A DNA stretch of 64,000 nucleotides from Aureococcus anophagefferens (Eukaryota; Sar; Pelagophyceae; Pelagomonadales; Pelagomonadaceae). Shown one piece after another: positions 1-9,065 of the stretch. Both the position numbers and the translations under genes were made by a program. The notes below the pieces were generated by a model that worked only from the letters and a program-made list of their open reading frames with translations, had not been told where the DNA came from and did no database searches. The stretch's first letter is position 1. Every line of letters starts with the position of its first letter. The stretch lies in assembly GCF_000186865.1 (NCBI RefSeq), contig NW_008705581.1:450189-514188 (forward strand), given 5' to 3'.

Positions 1-1
1 C

Positions 2-1852
2 GACGGCGGCGCGCCCCCGAGCCGCGAGGCGGCGGCGCCCGCCGAGACGCCCGCGCCGGCGCCGCCGCGCGCGGACGCGGACGGCGCCGACGACGACGCG
101 GGCTTTGTCGTCCGCGACGAGTCCAAGGCCGCGAAGAACGACGCCATCCTCGCGCAGGCGCTCGCCGAGGCCGGCGGGCGGCGCCAGGCGCGGAGCGCGC
201 GCCACGGCGGCGGCGCGCCCCAGCTCTTCCAGTTCCCGCTCTGGGCGCCGCAGGGGGCCGGCGGCGGCGACGCGCGCGCGCCGCCGGACTGGGCGCAGCA
301 GGCGCCGCGGGCCGGCGGCGAGGACCCGCCGGCGATGCCGGACTGGGCCAAGGCGTCGCTCGCGCGCGGCGCGACGATCTTCTTCCCCGACGGCGCGCCC
401 GGCGACGCGTCCGCGCCTAAAGACGCGCTCAAGGCGCCGCGGCCCTACGAGTTCCCGCTCTGGAAGAAGCCGGCGCAACCGGACGACGCGCCCACCGTGG
501 CGACGGGCGGCCTGAGCACGGGGGGGACGGTGGCGACGGGCGGCCTGAGCACGGGGGGCGCGCCGCCCGGTGACGAGTTGGCCGCCGCGGAGGTCGCCGA
601 CGACTGCTCCGTGGGCTCCGAGCGCAGCGCGGCGCTCTCCGAGGCCGGCTCCGTGTCCACGGTCGCGACGGCGTTGCCCGTGGCGCCCATCGCCGTCGAC
701 CTCGCGACGTCCGGCACCTACCGGCCCGAGCCCGCGGCCGACGACGCGCGCGCGACCGCCGCGGTGTCGCCCGACCGCGACGCGGACTCCGTGCGCACCT
801 TCGACTCGCCGGCCGTGCTCCGGGGCCCGGCGCCGTCGGCGAGCCCGCAGCACCGCGCACCGGACGCGGACGCGCCCCCGCGGCCCGCCGTCGCGAGGCA
901 ACTCTCCGCGAGCCTCCCCGCGCGGCCGCGGAGCCTCCACCCGTCCGTGGCCCTGAACGCGCCGCGGAAGGAGCGCAAGGCCGGCGCCTGGGACCAGGCG
1001 ACGCCGCGGCCGCCGCCCGAGGCCGTGGCTACGCCCCAGCCCATGCACTGGCGCCGCGGCGAGCAGCTGGGCGAGGGCACCTTCGGGAAGGTCTATCTGG
1101 CGCTCAACGAGCGGAACGGCGAGCTCTTCGCGTGCAAGCGCATCGGCCTCGCGCCGGACGCGGGCGCGGCGGAGCTCCACGAGCTCGAGTCCGAGATCCG
1201 GCTGCTCAAGACCATCGACCACAAGCACGTCGTCCGCTACCTCGGCACGGAGCTCCGGCGGAGCGAGGGGCTCATGTACCTGTTCCTCGAGTACGTGCCC
1301 GGCGGCTCCATCGCGTCCATGCTCGCCCAGTTCGGCGTCTTCTCCGAGGTGCTCATCCGCATCTACGTCACCCAGATCCTGCGCGGCGTGCGCTACCTCC
1401 ACGACCGGAAGATCGTCCACCGCGACATCAAGGGCGGCAACGTCCTCGTCAACGACTCGGGCGTCGCGAAGCTCGCGGACTTCGGGTGCTCCAAGCAGCT
1501 CCAGGGCATGCGCACGGGCACGCTCGAGCAGTCCCTGCAGGCCATCCAGGGGTCCGTGCCCTGGATGGCGCCCGAGGTCATCAAGCAGAGCGGCCACGGC
1601 CGCGGCGCGGACGTCTGGTCCGTGGGCGCGACGGTCATCGAGATGGCGACGGCGAAGCACCCCTGGCCCAAGTTCTCCAACAACCTCACGGCCCTCTTCC
1701 AGATCGCCACGTCCACGGAGCCGCCGCCCTGCCCGGACTCGCTCTCGCCCGCGGCGAAGGCCTTCATCGACCGGTGCCTCCAGATCGACCCCAAGGACCG
1801 GGCGACGGCCAAGGAGCTCCTCGCCGACGACTTCGTCATGAATTCGCCATAA
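2..1852 (+). CDS. MAP3K-like serine/threonine protein kinase, 5' partial
   Basis: The frame is open from the window edge to a stop at 1850-1852 (616 residues visible), so the N-terminus lies upstream. The first ~345 residues are low-complexity, with two 'FPLW' stretches and two near-identical VATGGLSTGG repeats at 496-555. The kinase domain runs from about residue 347. It has the glycine loop GEGTFGKV (~1072), the lysine in ACKRI, the catalytic loop HRDIKGGN (~1420), the DFG of 'LADFGCSK', and the segment GSVPWMAPE. The GGN after HRDIK and the PWMAPE segment are typical of STE11/MAP3K kinases (NPK1/ANP, MEKK). A role in a MAP-kinase cascade is inferred from family only. The gene is convergent with the next one, 17 bp away. 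Confidence 0.88.
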   Translation, partial: DGGAPPSREAAAPAETPAPAPPRADADGADDDAGFVVRDESKAAKNDAILAQALAEAGGRRQARSARHGGGAPQLFQFPLWAPQGAGGGDARAPPDWAQQAPRAGGEDPPAMPDWAKASLARGATIFFPDGAPGDASAPKDALKAPRPYEFPLWKKPAQPDDAPTVATGGLSTGGTVATGGLSTGGAPPGDELAAAEVADDCSVGSERSAALSEAGSVSTVATALPVAPIAVDLATSGTYRPEPAADDARATAAVSPDRDADSVRTFDSPAVLRGPAPSASPQHRAPDADAPPRPAVARQLSASLPARPRSLHPSVALNAPRKERKAGAWDQATPRPPPEAVATPQPMHWRRGEQLGEGTFGKVYLALNERNGELFACKRIGLAPDAGAAELHELESEIRLLKTIDHKHVVRYLGTELRRSEGLMYLFLEYVPGGSIASMLAQFGVFSEVLIRIYVTQILRGVRYLHDRKIVHRDIKGGNVLVNDSGVAKLADFGCSKQLQGMRTGTLEQSLQAIQGSVPWMAPEVIKQSGHGRGADVWSVGATVIEMATAKHPWPKFSNNLTALFQIATSTEPPPCPDSLSPAAKAFIDRCLQIDPKDRATAKELLADDFVMNSP

Positions 1853-1869
1853 CGCCGCTCGTTGTTCTC

Positions 1870-3603
1870 CTAGGAGGGGCCGGGCGGCGGCGCCGCCGCG
1901 GCGCGCCGCGCGCGCGCGGCCTCGGCCGCCGCGGCGGAGTCGCGCGCGAAGTCGTCGCGGCGGTCGCGGTCGAACGCCGGCGGCGAACTCGCGGCCGGCG
2001 CGCGCGGCGGCGGCGGCGCGTCGCGGGCATCCGGCGCGCTCCGCGCGCGCCGCCGCTCCGCGGCGAGCGGGTTCGGCACGTCGCCCGGGGGCGGCGCCCC
2101 GGGCTCGTCCGCGGGCTCCTCGTCCGCGGGCTCCTCGTCCGCGGGGTCCTCCGGCGCGGGGCCCTCCTCGACCCGCGGCGACGTCCGCGGCGCGCCCCGC
2201 AGGGGGTTCGAGAGCCGGAACGAGAGGCTCGCGGTCTGGAAAAATCCCCCGAAGCTCGAGGGCCGCGGCTCGAGCTCCGGCTCCGGCGCCGCCTCCTCGT
2301 CCGCGAAGCGGACCCGGCGCTCCGAGGGGTCCTTGCGAACCTTCGGCCGCGCGGACGTGAGCTCGGTCGTGCGCCCGCCGTCGTCGTCGTCGTCGCCGCG
2401 CGGGACGCCGCCGCCGGGCCCGTAGATCAGCGAGCAGCCGACGAAGGGCTGGTCGAGGCTGTAGAGGATCGTTCCGCTATTGACCACCATGTCCCTAGCG
2501 CGCATGACGGTGACGATGTCTCGTTATTTCACCACCCGAAAGCTCTCGAAAATCGTCGGACGCCGGCGAGCGCAGCGGATTCAGGATCGCGAACGACGTC
2601 AGCACCTGCTCGTAGATCTCGCCGCCGTAGGTCCAGAGGTAGGGCTCGAGGATGATCGCCAGGATCAGCAGGAACGACGACACGACGGAGACGACGACGG
2701 CCCGCCGGCTCCGCGCGATGACGGCCTCGAGGCGGACGACCGTGGTGCCCGCGGGCGCCTGACCCGGGCCGTGGCTCACGCGCTTCTGGATGGGGACCAG
2801 GAAGATCCAGAGCAGGATCGTGGAGATGACGACGATCTGGAGGTAGGAGCACGCGTAGGACACGTAGAGTAGCGTCGATCGCTTGTAGTAGCAGTAGCCG
2901 CGGTGGTGCGTCGAGATCATGCTGAACGTGATGCTGAACTGCGACACGCCGAAGAATAGGATGACGTACTTGGCCAGCGTGCCCCGCCAGTCCGCGGCCG
3001 CGCGGAAGCCGACGACGACGAGGAAGCGGACGTAGTAATACGAGAACAATAACGCGAACGCCAGCACCTGGGCAGCAAAAGAGTGATTCAACGTCGCTTC
3101 AATGTGAGTGTTCCGCGCGCTCGCGTTCCAAAAACAGCATCCACGCTTCGAGACCGTTCCGAGAGATGATCGCTCGTCCAAAAGTCAGCCAAAACGAGTG
3201 GAAAACGGCCGAGATATGAGCCTTTGAAGTTGGGAATTTCGCTCTCTTTTGCTGCCCTGGGCGTCGCGTAGAGGAAATACAGCGACGCGAGCCAGACGTC
3301 GCAGGCCGCGCGGTTCAGGAGCCAGGGCCGCCGCGTCGCCAGCACCTGCAGCGACCAGGCCAGCTGCAGGAGGTTCATGGCCACGTAGATGCCGTGGATC
3401 GACAGCAGGAACACGTTGCTCCACCGCGCCATCCGAGACGCGAAGGACTGGCCGCTGAGCGACGCGCGCCGTCGCTTGCCGTAGATGGAGCGGGCATGAT
3501 TGACGATCCAGCCCGAGTTGACGACGAGGACCCAGGAAGTAATTGAGTAATATAGGCAGAGCACGAGGTATTCTTTGTGCTGGGAGGTCGTCGTCTGCAC
3601 CAT
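1870..3603 (-). CDS. Multi-pass membrane protein of unknown function (3 exons)
   Basis: My model is complement(1870..2494, 2562..3067, 3268..3603), 488 residues. Both introns keep the frame. Start MVQTTTSQHK. About seven hydrophobic helices lie in residues 10-320, for example YLVLCLYYSITSWVLVV, VILFFGVSQFSITF and VVSVVSSFLLILAIIL. The C-terminal ~165 residues are acidic, proline-rich and disordered, with a PADEE repeat. I do not recognise the family; the layout resembles a seven-helix receptor or transporter. Intron 1 is an F1 introner and intron 2 an F3 introner. The 5' splice site of intron 1 (GC at 3267) is the least certain point; it is chosen because it keeps phase and gives a 200-bp intron like the others. 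Confidence 0.7.
2495..2561 (-). mobile_element. F3 short introner-like intron (67 bp)
   Basis: On the minus strand it runs GTCCGACGATTTTCGAGAG...GCGCTAG. Removing it joins CCG GC to G GAC ATG in phase 2. It carries the F3 signature CGACGATTTTCGAGAG seen at 35018-35033 and, on the minus strand, near 36388-36403. No target duplication remains here, unlike the other two copies. Confidence 0.65.
3068..3267 (-). mobile_element. F1 introner (200 bp intron) in the membrane-protein gene
   Basis: The ends are inverted repeats, GGGCAGCAAAAG and CTTTTGCTGCCC, and the sense-strand end is CCCAG. The body is almost identical to the other F1 copies (core TTTTGGACGAGCGATC). The presumed target copies GCGACGCC and GTGCTGGC match at only 4 of 8 positions, so this may be an older insertion or the 5' boundary may be off. 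Body orientation is the common one (GAAATTCCC first). Confidence 0.85.
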
Positions 3604-3643
3604 GGTCGGGGCTGCCGCCTCCTAGGCTGCCGGAGACGACGGC

Positions 3644-3752
3644 GCCGCGCTGCGCTGCGGGCGCCGAGTCGTGCCGAGCCGCGCTGCGCTGCGGGCGCCG
3701 AGTCGTGCCGAGCCGCGCTGCGCTGCGGGCGCCGAGTCGTGCCGAGCCGCGC
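3644..3752. repeat. 3.2 tandem copies of a 34-bp GC-rich unit
   Basis: Units start at 3644, 3678 and 3712 and are identical; a fourth is cut after GCCGCGC (3746-3752). The array fills most of the ~400-bp region between two divergent genes (starts at 3603 minus and 4010 plus), so it sits in or next to both promoters. I see no coding sequence between 3604 and 4009. Confidence 0.9.
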
Positions 3753-4009
3753 GGCTGGCTCCGGCGCCGGCAGTCGGGCTGCCTCGGGCGCGCCGCATGG
3801 GAGAGCCGGCAGCAACGAAGAGGAAAGCGCAGACGAATCTAATTGCGTTTCCACTCGACTGGGCAGCCGTGGCTGTGGAGATCGAGTGCGGCCGGTCCAT
3901 CTTCGCGCGGCGCGAAGGGCGGGCAGCCACCCGCGTGCCCCGCGCGCCTTGCTCCTCCGCCCGCGTCCCCCGGCGCCGCGAGTGCCCCCACGATTCGACG
4001 ACGAAAACG

Positions 4010-7000
4010 ATGCTCAGCTTCTTGGGCTTGTCCACGGAGACGGCGAGCTCCGGCCGCGACGGCCCCGGCCCCGGCGAGGGCGAGGAGCGGAAGCTCGAGG
4101 TCGTGTCCGAGGCGCCGGGCCTGAACGGCAAGATCGACGGGGACGACAACCTCGCCGCGCTCCACACGCGCTTCCGCGCGGACCTCGACGCCGCGCCCCT
4201 GGACGAGCTCCGGGAAGCCGCGCAGACCGCGGCTTGCGCGAACGTCGGCGTCGAGTCCGCGGGCGGCTGGAAGCTCCACGTACCCGCCAGCGTCTCCTTT
4301 TTTTTTCCTTCGAAAACGCGCCGAAATCCCCCCGTGTCGCGTCCAGGCGTCCCTCGCGTTGGCCAAGAGCTCGTCGGCGGCGGAGAACGACCTCAACGTC
4401 GGCGGCTGGGCGCCCTTCTCCGGCGTGCCGCGGCGCGACCGGGCCCCGGGCAACGAGGAGGGCAGCGTCTGGGTCGCCTACGACTCGCCCATGAAGAAGC
4501 ACCTGGACACGCCGCCGAGCCTCCTGCGGCACACGCCGCCGCGGCCGCCGCGGCCGCCGCCGTCGCCCGCGTCGCCCCGGGAGCCGCGGACGCCGCCGCG
4601 GCGGCCCCCGCCGGCGTCCGAGTCGTCGCCGACGGAGGGAGGCGACCTGTCGAAGCTCGCGCGGGACCGCTGGGGCGACTGCCGCGTCTTCGACGACGGC
4701 GTGCCCGTGCCCTCCCGGTGGTGCGTCGCGGCGGCCGCGCGCGACGCGTTCGACGAGGTCGAGCTGAGCGTGCCCGACGGCGACGACGCCGGGGCGCCGT
4801 CGACGCCGACGAAGCGCGCCGGCGCGCCGCGCGCGCCGTCGCCGACGGACCGGACCTGCGCGGTCCACTTCCTCGACGGGTCGCGCGTCGACGTCGACGT
4901 GTCGCGCGACGACAAGGCCGTCGACGTCGTCAACGCGCTCGCGGGGCGCCTGGGCATCGCGGCGTCGACGGCCGGCGCGCTCACGCTCTACGTGGCCAAG
5001 ATCCGCGACGGGTCCGCGTCCATGGACGGCGCGCGCCTCGAGCAGCGCGTGCCGCCGAACGCGCTCATGGCGCCGCTCTGCAGCGACCGCGTGGGCGTCG
5101 TCGCCGCCGTGCGCCTCTTCACGGCGCCGCTCCACGAGGCCGCGCTCCGCGCCCTGCGGGGCGGCGACGGCCAGGCCGACGACGGCATCGCGCGGCTCGT
5201 GCTGGCGCAGACGGTCGCGAACGTCGCGCGCGGGGCGGGAAACTATGCGACACGACTTCAACATGCAAGTATTCGCACGGTTTTTGACATAGCTGTCTAA
5301 AACGAACCCGCCGAGAGAAATCGATCCGTCCAAAAGTCAGCCGAGACGACTTCGATGTGACCGAGCTCGAGAAGTTTTTGCTGGACGGGGCGTTCCACCG
5401 GTCGTTTCCTGCCCAGGTCATGCGCGGGTCCTACGCGCTGCTGCCGTCGCTCGAGTGGGGCGACGGCTACGGCGACGGGCCCGAGTCGCCCCCGCGGCCC
5501 GGCTCCCTCGAGGACGACCTCGACGACTCGGAGGACGACGACGACGACGACGCGGACCCCTGGGGCGCGCTCGCGGCGACGGCGGACCGCGCGGCGGCGA
5601 CGCGCGTCCGCGTGGGCGCGCTGCGGCTCTGGTCGCGCGCGCGCGACGTCGCGCGGGGCGGCGGCCGCGGCGCCGGGTCCCTGCCCGCGGAGCGCGAGGC
5701 CGAGTTCGCCGCCGCGCGGTCGCTCGTCGGCCGCCACGGGTCCGCGGCGTTCGCGCCGGCGCCCGCGCCGAGCGACGACGCGCTCCTCGCGGACCTGGAG
5801 GAGCTGCTCTACGGGCTGGACATGAAGGACGACGGCGCCGGCGACCTGGAGATCGAGGCCGCGGACTCGACGGCCGCCGCGGAGCCCCGCGCGGAGTCGC
5901 CCGAGGCCGCCTATCTGGAGCTGCTGGCGCGGTCGCCGGCGCACGGCGCGACGCTCTTCGCGTGCCGGGCGACGCGCGTCGAGGAGCCGTCGTCGCCGGC
6001 CCCGGCGCTCGCGACGCAGGCCCAGGCGGGCCCGCTGCGCTGGCTCGCGATCTCGCGGCGCGGCGCGGCCGTGCTCAGCGCGGACGCGAAGGCGCGGCTC
6101 CACGACGTGCCGTTGGAGTGCGCGCGGCGCTGGTGCGCCGCGCCGGGCACGGACCTGCTCCGCTTCGACTACGAGCGGCCGCCGCACCGCTGGCCCGTCG
6201 CCTTCGCGCGGCGCACGCGCGACCCGGCGCCTTTGGTCGACGACGACGGCGGCGCCGCGGCGCCGGCGCCCGCGGACGACGGCTCCTGGGTGTCGTCGAC
6301 GCTCTTCGGCTCGACGCCGACCAAGGGCGGCGGCGCGCCCGCGGACCGGGCCCCCCGGCGCCCGGCGCCGCGCGCGGACGGCGCGCTCGACGGCGACGCG
6401 GCGGACGTGCCTTCCATGCGCGTCAACTTCGAGCTCGAGGTCGACGCGGCGCGCGGCGCGCCCGGCGGCGCGCCCGAGGCCTGCGCGCTCCTCGACGACT
6501 ACGCGCTCTGCGACCTGGCCGAGACGCCGCCGGTCTTCTCCTGGGAGACGCCCGACGCGCTCGGCCGCACGTCGCGGGACCGGCGGAACCAGTCGAGGGC
6601 CGCGGGCGGCGACGGCGGCGACGACGAGCCGCTGACGGCCATGGGCGGCTTCTACGACGCTTTGGTCATGGCCGTCGTGCGGCCGCCGCGCTTCGAGTAC
6701 GACGCGCGCCTGTTGGGGCCGTCGTCCTTCACCTTTGGGGGCAAGCGGTACCACCGCCACGACGTCGTGCTCCGCAACGACCGCGGCCAGCGGCTCCACT
6801 GCAGCCACTGGCGGCCCACGCCGACCAGGGCCGCCGGGCCCGACGCCGTGTCCTACCGCCCCCAGGGCGGGCCCGCGCGCAAGAGCCCCCTGCCCACGAA
6901 GAAGGTCGCGAGCGGGGCAGCAAAAGGGTGCGAAATTCCCAACTTCAAAGGCTCCGATCTCGGCCGTTTCCCACTCGTTTCGGCTGATTTTTGGACGAGC

Positions 7001-8584
7001 GATCATCTCTCGGAACGGTCTCGAAGCGTGGATGCTTTTTCCGGAACGCGCGCGCGCGGAACACCCACATTGAAGCGACGTTGAATCACCCTTTTCCTGC
7101 CCAGGTCGCGAGCCCCGCGGACGCGACGCCGTGCGTCGTCTTCGTCCACGCCAACTCCGCGTCGCGCGCGCAGTCCTGCCACTACCTGAGCCTCGTGCTC
7201 TCCCTGGGCTGCTCCCTCTTCGCCTTCGACTGCGCCGGGAGCGGCCTCTCCGACGGCGCCTACGTGACCCTGGGCTGGCGCGAGGCGCGCGACATCCGCG
7301 TCGTGCTCCGGTGGCTCTCCGCGCGGCAAAAGGGTGATTCAAGTTCGCTTCAACGTGAGTGTTCCGCGCGCGCGCGTGCCACAAAATACATCTACGCTTC
7401 GAGACCGTTCCGAGAGATGATCGCTCGTCCAAAAATCAGCCGAAACGAGCGGAAAATGGCCGAGATCGGAGCCTTTCAAGTTGGGAATGTCGCACCCTTT
7501 TGCTGCCCAGGTGGCTCTCCGCGCGGCACGACGTGTCCGCGGTGTCGCTCTGGGGCCAGTCCATGGGCGCGGCGGCGGCGATCTACTACCAGGGCATCGC
7601 CCGACCCAAGGACCCGTCCTGGCCCAAGGTGTCCTGCGTCGTCCTCGACAGCCCCTACTCGGATTTCGGCCAGCTCGCGACGCGCGGCGCGGATTCCGAC
7701 CGCCGGTTTGGGGGGCCCCCACCAAACTTCAGAACTCTCTAGCTCGGTCACATCGAGGTCGATTCGGCTGATTCTTGGACGAATCGATGGCTCGCGTTGC
7801 GTTCTCGAAGCACAGCGAACGAGTCTGGTCCAATACGCGCACGTTAAAGATTTGGAATCCACGCAGGCGACGCACATCGCGCGCGAGCGCCGCGCGGTCT
7901 TCGGCGGCTTCTCGCTGCCGACCTTCGTGCTGGACCTGCTCCTCGCGTCGCTCGACGCGTCCGTCGAGCAGCGCGCGGGCTTCAAGCCCCTGGGCACGCT
8001 GAGCCCGCTCGCGCACGCGCCGTCGTGCGACGCGCCGGCGCTCTTCGTCCGCGCGCGCCGCGACCCCCTCATCAGCCAGGATCACGTCGAGGTGTTGGCG
8101 AAGCGCTACAAGGGCCCGCGCACGCTGGCGCTCGTCGAGGGCACGCACTCCTCGCCGCGCGACGTCGACGCCAGGGCAGCACAAGAGAGCGAAATTCCCA
8201 ACTTCAAAGGCTCATATCTCGGCCATTTTCCACTCGTTTCGGCTGATTTTGGACGAGCGATCATCTCTCGGAAGAGTCTCGAAGCGTGGATGCCTTTTTT
8301 GGAACGCGCGCGCGCGGAACACTCACGTTGAAGCGACGTTGAATCACTCTTGTGCTGCCCAGGTCGACGCGCGCCGCTTCATCGCGCGGTTCCTCGCGCG
8401 GCACCTGCCGCTGCCGCCGCTCGCGCGGCGGCCGCCGCCGACCGCGGCGGAGCGCCACCTCCAGTGCGCGCCCTGGAGCCGCGTGCGCAACGAGTTCACG
8501 ACGCCCCAGGTCGCCCAGACGCCGACGGCGAAGCGCCGCGGGTCGTCGCTGCCGCCGCAGAAGACGTCGCCGCCGCCCTCCTAG
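4010..8584 (+). CDS. FERM-domain protein fused to an alpha/beta-hydrolase (7 exons)
   Basis: Exons 4010..4279, 4347..5222, 5417..6904, 7105..7310, 7511..7676, 7867..8163 and 8363..8584 give 1,174 residues with no frame break. A ubiquitin-like lobe starts near residue 259 (CAVHFLDGSRVDVDV). A helical F2-like lobe ends at ALLPSLEWGDG. An F3/PH-like lobe starts near 548 (YLELLARSPAHGATLF, then LRWLAISRRGAAVL). Together they read as a FERM module. From ~820 a serine hydrolase follows: HANSAS, nucleophile elbow GQSMG (Ser ~965), acid in ARRDPLIS (~1068) and histidine in EGTHSS (~1094), as in BEM46/ABHD-type S33 hydrolases. Inferred role: a membrane- or cytoskeleton-tethered hydrolase; substrate unknown. 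Five of the six introns are introners. Confidence 0.82.
4280..4346 (+). other. Ordinary 67-bp spliceosomal intron
   Basis: GT at 4280, a nine-T tract after CTCC, and AG at 4345-4346; it is phase 0 and joins KLH to ASLALAKS. It has no target duplication and no similarity to the introners, so it serves as the contrast case within the same gene. Confidence 0.8.
5223..5416 (+). mobile_element. F2/F1-intermediate introner (194 bp intron)
   Basis: The ends are GGGCGGGAAAC and GTTTCCTGCCCAG, like F1 inverted repeats. The body is F2-like, with GAGCTCGGTCACATCGAAGT on the minus strand and ATCGATCCGTCCAAAAGTC on the plus strand, so it is reversed relative to the gene. Presumed target copies GTCGCGCG and GTCATGCG differ at two positions. 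Splicing gives ...AQTVAN|VMRGSY... in frame. Confidence 0.82.
6905..7104 (+). mobile_element. F1 introner (200 bp intron) with perfect 8-bp target duplication
   Basis: GTCGCGAG occurs at 6905-6912 and again at 7105-7112. The intron begins with the GT of the first copy and ends with the CCCAG of the element, so splicing restores AAG-GTCGCGAG exactly. The inverted repeats GGGCAGCAAAAGG and CCTTTTCCTGCCC bound the body. This is the clearest single example in the window. Confidence 0.95.
7311..7510 (+). mobile_element. F1 introner, reversed body, with an 18-bp flanking duplication
   Basis: GTGGCTCTCCGCGCGGCA is present at 7311-7328 and 7511-7528, longer than the usual 8 bp. The 5' inverted repeat is trimmed: GGCAAAAGG lacks the leading GGGCAG. 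The body is inverted compared with the copies at 6905 and 8164 (GATTCAA first). Splicing at phase 2 restores ...VVLR WLSARHDV... . The intron is again exactly 200 bp. Confidence 0.92.
7677..7866 (+). mobile_element. F2 introner (190 bp GC-AG intron)
   Basis: The target copies GCGACGCG (7677) and GCGACGCA (7867) match at 7 of 8 positions. The intron starts GC and ends ACGCAG. The body contains AACTTCAGAACTCTCTAGCT, GATTCGGCTGATTCTTGGAC and GACGAATCGATGGCTC, shared with the copies at 12226 and 45439. Splicing gives FGQL|ATHIARERR. The F1 inverted repeats are not visible. Confidence 0.85.
8164..8362 (+). mobile_element. F1 introner (199 bp intron) with perfect 8-bp target duplication
   Basis: GTCGACGC at 8164-8171 is repeated at 8363-8370. 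The ends are CAGGGCAGCACAAG and CTTGTGCTGCCCAG. One T is missing from the core compared with the other copies (GATTTTGGACG), which explains 199 rather than 200 bp. Splicing gives SSPRD|VDARRF in frame. Confidence 0.94.
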
Positions 8585-9065
8585 TCCCCCCCGGGCGCCG
8601 CGGGTGGCAGACCCGCGCACTAACGTCGAGCCCCCGTCCTCGGACCTGCGCCCGTCCCGCCTCCTCCCCCGAGCGGTCCTCGGCGGCCATCGGGGCGCCG
8701 CGTCTGCTCACACATAGGCCTTCCGAAGTCCCGGTCCCTTTAAAGGACCCGGCGCGGACGCGGGCGGAGGTACTAGTATATATACACTTGGGGGCCGCGC
8801 GGGGGGCGGACGGATATCAGGCAACGGAGCGACGCGCCTCGCGCGCCGCGTCGAACGGCCGCGCTCCTCCGAAGAGGAGGCGACGACGACGCGGGCGGTC
8901 GGCGCGAGGCTCGGAGAGTGGGGGTGGACGGATGGGGGGTGTGGCGCGCGGGGTGACCTTCGGTGGAGGCGCCTGGCGGCGGGCTGGTGGCCCGACGCGG
9001 GCCTCGTCGGGCGGAGGAGCCTCTCATACTCATCAGGGCGCATGCTTGGACTTGCTTGGTGGTTC
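8585..9065. other. Intergenic stretch without a recognisable gene
   Basis: This lies between the 3' end of the FERM-hydrolase gene and the 3' end of the LRR gene on the other strand, so it should hold two 3' ends. It contains a TATATATA run (8777-8784), a GC-rich low-complexity block at 8790-8900 and no convincing reading frame. Confidence 0.5.

Noticed and set aside
3068..3267. The repeated ~200-bp sequences as promoters or small-RNA genes
   Set aside because: Every copy sits inside a coding gene, is bounded by a target duplication and removes cleanly as an intron with the frame restored.
6905..7104. Introners as remnants of an autonomous transposon encoding its own transposase
   Set aside because: No copy contains coding capacity and no transposase-like gene is in the window. 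They can only be non-autonomous; the source of the enzyme is elsewhere.
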